Part shown: positions 5,438-7,187 of the stretch, in pieces
Layout of the letters: each line of letters opens with the position of its first letter
Numbering within the stretch: position 1 is the stretch's first letter
DNA from: Candidatus Woesearchaeota archaeon
GTDB lineage: Archaea > Nanobdellota > Nanobdellia > Woesearchaeales > ARS49
Direction of reading: 5' to 3'
Assembly (NCBI GenBank): GCA_019323555.1
Contig: JAHWHC010000031.1
Span: forward strand, 1-7,187
Length of the DNA stretch: 7,187 bases
Position numbers and translations under genes: made by a program
Notes under the pieces: model-generated
What the model was told of the DNA's origin: nothing
Seen by the model: the letters and a program-made list of their open reading frames with translations, nothing else
Databases searched by the model: none

Positions 5438-6907
5438 CTAAAACCTTCCGCCCCCACAGCCGCATCCGCCTCTGCTTCCACCACAAGAACCGCCCACAGG
5501 TGTGGGAGCTGCATCTAGCTCTTTCTGCACTGCTTCTGCATCACTCAAATCAACGTTATCTTTAACAATAAATGTTCCTGGAATCATTCCCATCCAGCAG
5601 CTCCAGGAGATCACTCCTTCTTCTGTTGGGGTGAATTCAATCACTTGCTCTCCTTGCTTGATATCAAATTTTAATCCCAGCTTTGGAACTTGAATCGCAT
5701 TATTACAGCCATTGATCTCTTTGCCATTAATCACCCATCTAACAGGGACGCCTTTTTTCAGAACAAATGAATCAGGACTCCAGCCATATCTGTTTACTTC
5801 CATGTTGATGGTTTGATAACCGTCTTGCACAGCGGCAATATTTCCTGTTATCTCATCGCTGGTTGCTGAGACAGAAGCCACTAAAGAGGATGAATCCCAT
5901 CCAGTTCCTGTCAAGGCCAAACCTCTATTCATCATTATCAACCCAAGAACAATAACAATCACACCAGAAGCTTTCAGTATCTTATGTGTTGCCTTACTTG
6001 ATATGAAACTTGTCAAAAATCCAAAGCCAAGCATGACTGGTAAAGTACCTAGGGCAAACACAAACAATAACTTTGCCCCTTCAAACATGCTTCCTGTTCC
6101 TGCGGCCATTATGTAAATTGCTTGTAAAGGTCCGCAAGCAATCATCAAGCCATTCAGTAACCCTATCATTAATGGACTGTTGTGTTTTTGTGATTCCTTG
6201 CCTACAAATCTGGTGAGGAATGCTGGTGTAGGGATTCGTATCTTTCTAAACCAAGGAACAATATTAAGCATATTCAAGCCGAACACTACCAAGAATAAAC
6301 CTGCAATTATTCCTGCAACACCCCTCATCAAAGGAGTGAATGTTATTATCGAACCTAATAAACCAAAAGCAGCACCGATTGTCGTGTATGAAATTAATTT
6401 TCCTACTGCATACATTGCGTGTGATTTATGGGGCTTTCTTCCTTCTTGTGCATCTTTTGCGGTATAGCTCACAACAAATCCGCCGCACATGCTCACACAA
6501 TGAAATCCTGTCAATAGGCCAACTGCAAATAACAAGCCATAACCCATGTTCTGGCTTATCTCTGGAATAGCTATGCCATCTGCAAATTGGAATAAAAAAT
6601 AACCAACTATCAATAAACCTATTATTCCAAAAATAATTCCCATGCTTGTTCTATTTATTGTGTAGTTCTTTGGATCCTTGCTTGTTTTTTCAATTAAACA
6701 ACAATCATAGCCTTTTTCATTCACTGCAGCGATTATTTCAAGGATATTTGTTTTGCCAGGGTCAAACATCACTTCTACAGTCTCTGTTGCATAATCTGCT
6801 TTGATAGATTCTATCCCTTCTATTTTTTGCACTCTTTTTTCTATCAATTTTTCACAGCTTGCGCAGTGCATGCCTTTTGCCTTGAGTTTTTTTGTTATCT
6901 TGTCCAT
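5438..6907 (-). CDS. HMA / UreH_2-type membrane / cupredoxin fusion, copper handling
   Basis: The 489-residue protein has three parts. An HMA domain (1-72) holds GMHCASC (Cys15, Cys18) plus Cys69-Cys70. A membrane part (88-333) of the UreH_2/SafE-like type, often labelled TauE/SafE sulfite exporter or cytochrome biogenesis, has about seven helices near 88-108, 120-147, 164-188, 195-217, 244-268, 276-300 and 307-333; it carries GFHCVSMCGG (134-143) and ACGP (257-260), likely copper ligands. A cupredoxin (about 363-450) has GCNN (Cys401) and SCWMGM (Cys437, Met439, Met441) but no His. The tail (471-489) is Gly-rich with Cys475, 482 and 484. Basic loops at 149-163, 218-243 and 301-310 put the HMA inside and the cupredoxin outside. 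The start has GAGG seven bases upstream. A role moving copper outward or into an extracytoplasmic site is inferred; sulfite export is unlikely. Confidence 0.9.
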   Translation of the reverse strand: MDKITKKLKAKGMHCASCEKLIEKRVQKIEGIESIKADYATETVEVMFDPGKTNILEIIAAVNEKGYDCCLIEKTSKDPKNYTINRTSMGIIFGIIGLLIVGYFLFQFADGIAIPEISQNMGYGLLFAVGLLTGFHCVSMCGGFVVSYTAKDAQEGRKPHKSHAMYAVGKLISYTTIGAAFGLLGSIITFTPLMRGVAGIIAGLFLVVFGLNMLNIVPWFRKIRIPTPAFLTRFVGKESQKHNSPLMIGLLNGLMIACGPLQAIYIMAAGTGSMFEGAKLLFVFALGTLPVMLGFGFLTSFISSKATHKILKASGVIVIVLGLIMMNRGLALTGTGWDSSSLVASVSATSDEITGNIAAVQDGYQTINMEVNRYGWSPDSFVLKKGVPVRWVINGKEINGCNNAIQVPKLGLKFDIKQGEQVIEFTPTEEGVISWSCWMGMIPGTFIVKDNVDLSDAEAVQKELDAAPTPVGGSCGGSRGGCGCGGGRF

Positions 6908-6914
6908 GCTACAA

Positions 6915-6920
6915 CCTCAC
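6915..6920 (-). promoter_or_regulatory. ribosome binding site overlapping the HMA gene stop
   Basis: Minus-strand GTGAGG contains the TGA stop (6919-6917) of the upstream HMA gene and the SD core GAGG of the fusion gene, seven bases before its ATG. This overlap favours translational coupling. Confidence 0.6.
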
Positions 6921-7123
6921 TTGATCTTATATCCTTCCAGTTTTATCAACTCTATGATTTCCTTTTCATTCACTTTGTCTTCATCAAAGTCAACTGAAAT
7001 TATTCCTGTTTTGCAAGAAGCTTTAGCATCATTTACGCCCTCAAGCTCTTCTAAAACACTCTTCAAAAGCACTTCGCAGCTTGCGCAGTGCATGCCTTTT
7101 GTCTTAATTTTGATTTTTTTCAT
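6917..7123 (-). CDS. free-standing HMA copper chaperone (CopZ-like)
   Basis: The 68 residues form a single heavy-metal-associated domain with the ferredoxin-like pattern: KIKIKTKGMHCASC strand and loop, LLKSVLEELEGV helix, IISVDFDEDK strand, then the EKEIIELIKLEGY helix. Cys13 and Cys16 in GMHCASC would bind Cu(I) linearly; His12 at the X position is common in this family. Cys37 is extra, just after the first helix. The length is that of a standalone CopZ/Atx1-type chaperone, which carries Cu(I) in the cytosol to partner HMA domains. Both partners, the fusion protein and CopA, follow it in the operon. It starts at ATG 7123 with GGGAGG eleven bases upstream, and its stop overlaps the SD of the next gene. 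Confidence 0.9.
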   Translation of the reverse strand: MKKIKIKTKGMHCASCEVLLKSVLEELEGVNDAKASCKTGIISVDFDEDKVNEKEIIELIKLEGYKIK

Positions 7124-7134
7124 TTTAGCAAATA

Positions 7135-7173
7135 CCTCCCTGTTTAACCCTATAAAATCCTGCTTAGATATAG
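7135..7173 (-). promoter_or_regulatory. 5' control region of the copper operon
   Basis: GGGAGG at 7140-7135 is the likely SD, eleven bases ahead of ATG 7123. Two AT-rich elements lie upstream: TTTTATA (7157-7151), which would start the transcript after the SD and so fits poorly, and CTATATCTA (7173-7165), whose expected start near 7145 would just include the SD. The second is favoured but weak. No obvious operator palindrome is seen in the few bases left before the window edge. Confidence 0.35.
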
Positions 7174-7187
7174 TTTTTAGTGCTGAA

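Noticed and set aside
5438..6907. Naming the fusion protein a sulfite exporter
   Set aside because: That label comes from automatic family names for this membrane fold. The HMA domain, cupredoxin, cysteine motifs and the copA neighbour all point to copper.
7151..7157. TTTTATA as the main copper operon TATA box
   Set aside because: The predicted transcript start (near 7129) would fall after the SD at 7140-7135, leaving the first gene without it. The element at 7173-7165 fits better, though both remain weak.
1..7187. CRISPR arrays, tRNA or rRNA genes, insertion sequences, attachment sites
   Set aside because: No regularly spaced repeats, cloverleaf sequences, transposase-like frames or terminal inverted repeats were seen. 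Nearly all of the window is accounted for by protein genes and short promoters.

Overview
The window reads as an archaeal chromosome fragment. It has fairly AT-rich intergenic DNA, TTTATATA-type TATA boxes about 25-45 bp ahead of start codons, some genes with no leader and others with a GAGGTGAT Shine-Dalgarno (SD), and T-run terminators without hairpins. Small compact genes, tiny membrane proteins and an FKBP next to a small zinc-ribbon protein fit a DPANN-type archaeon (Woesearchaeota/Pacearchaeota-like). That placement is inference; no rRNA or other marker gene is present.

Layout. 1-562 (-): N-terminal half of a major facilitator (MFS) transporter, running off the left edge, with its own TATA box. 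640-1670: three small envelope genes, namely a DUF378 membrane protein (-), a three-helix membrane protein (+) and a cysteine-rich predicted lipoprotein (-). The first and third share a near-duplicate promoter and leader. 1709-2470 (+): a nucleotidyltransferase-fold protein, probably leaderless. 2509-3231 (+): a SlyD-like FKBP peptidyl-prolyl isomerase, followed 3 nt later by a zinc-ribbon protein. 3226-7123 (-): a three-gene copper operon, transcribed as a free HMA metallochaperone, then an HMA / seven-helix UreH_2-type membrane protein / cupredoxin fusion, then a CopA-type Cu(I) P-type ATPase.

How the genes work together. All three copper proteins start with the same GMHCASC metal site. The free HMA protein would bind Cu(I) in the cytosol and pass it to the HMA domains of CopA and the fusion. 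CopA shows the class IB-1 signature (CPC, YN, MxxSS) and would export Cu(I). The fusion has seven predicted helices and charge bias that put its HMA domain inside and its cupredoxin outside, so it looks like a one-protein copper relay across the membrane. Its cupredoxin has no histidine and carries Cys/Met candidate ligands, followed by a Gly/Cys tail. No copper-responsive regulator is visible in the window.

Most unusual: the HMA/membrane/cupredoxin fusion with its His-less cupredoxin; the paired CTGCRAA repeats flanking the TATA boxes of two small envelope genes; and the secreted Cys-rich protein whose spacing matches part of the CS-alpha-beta (defensin) signature.
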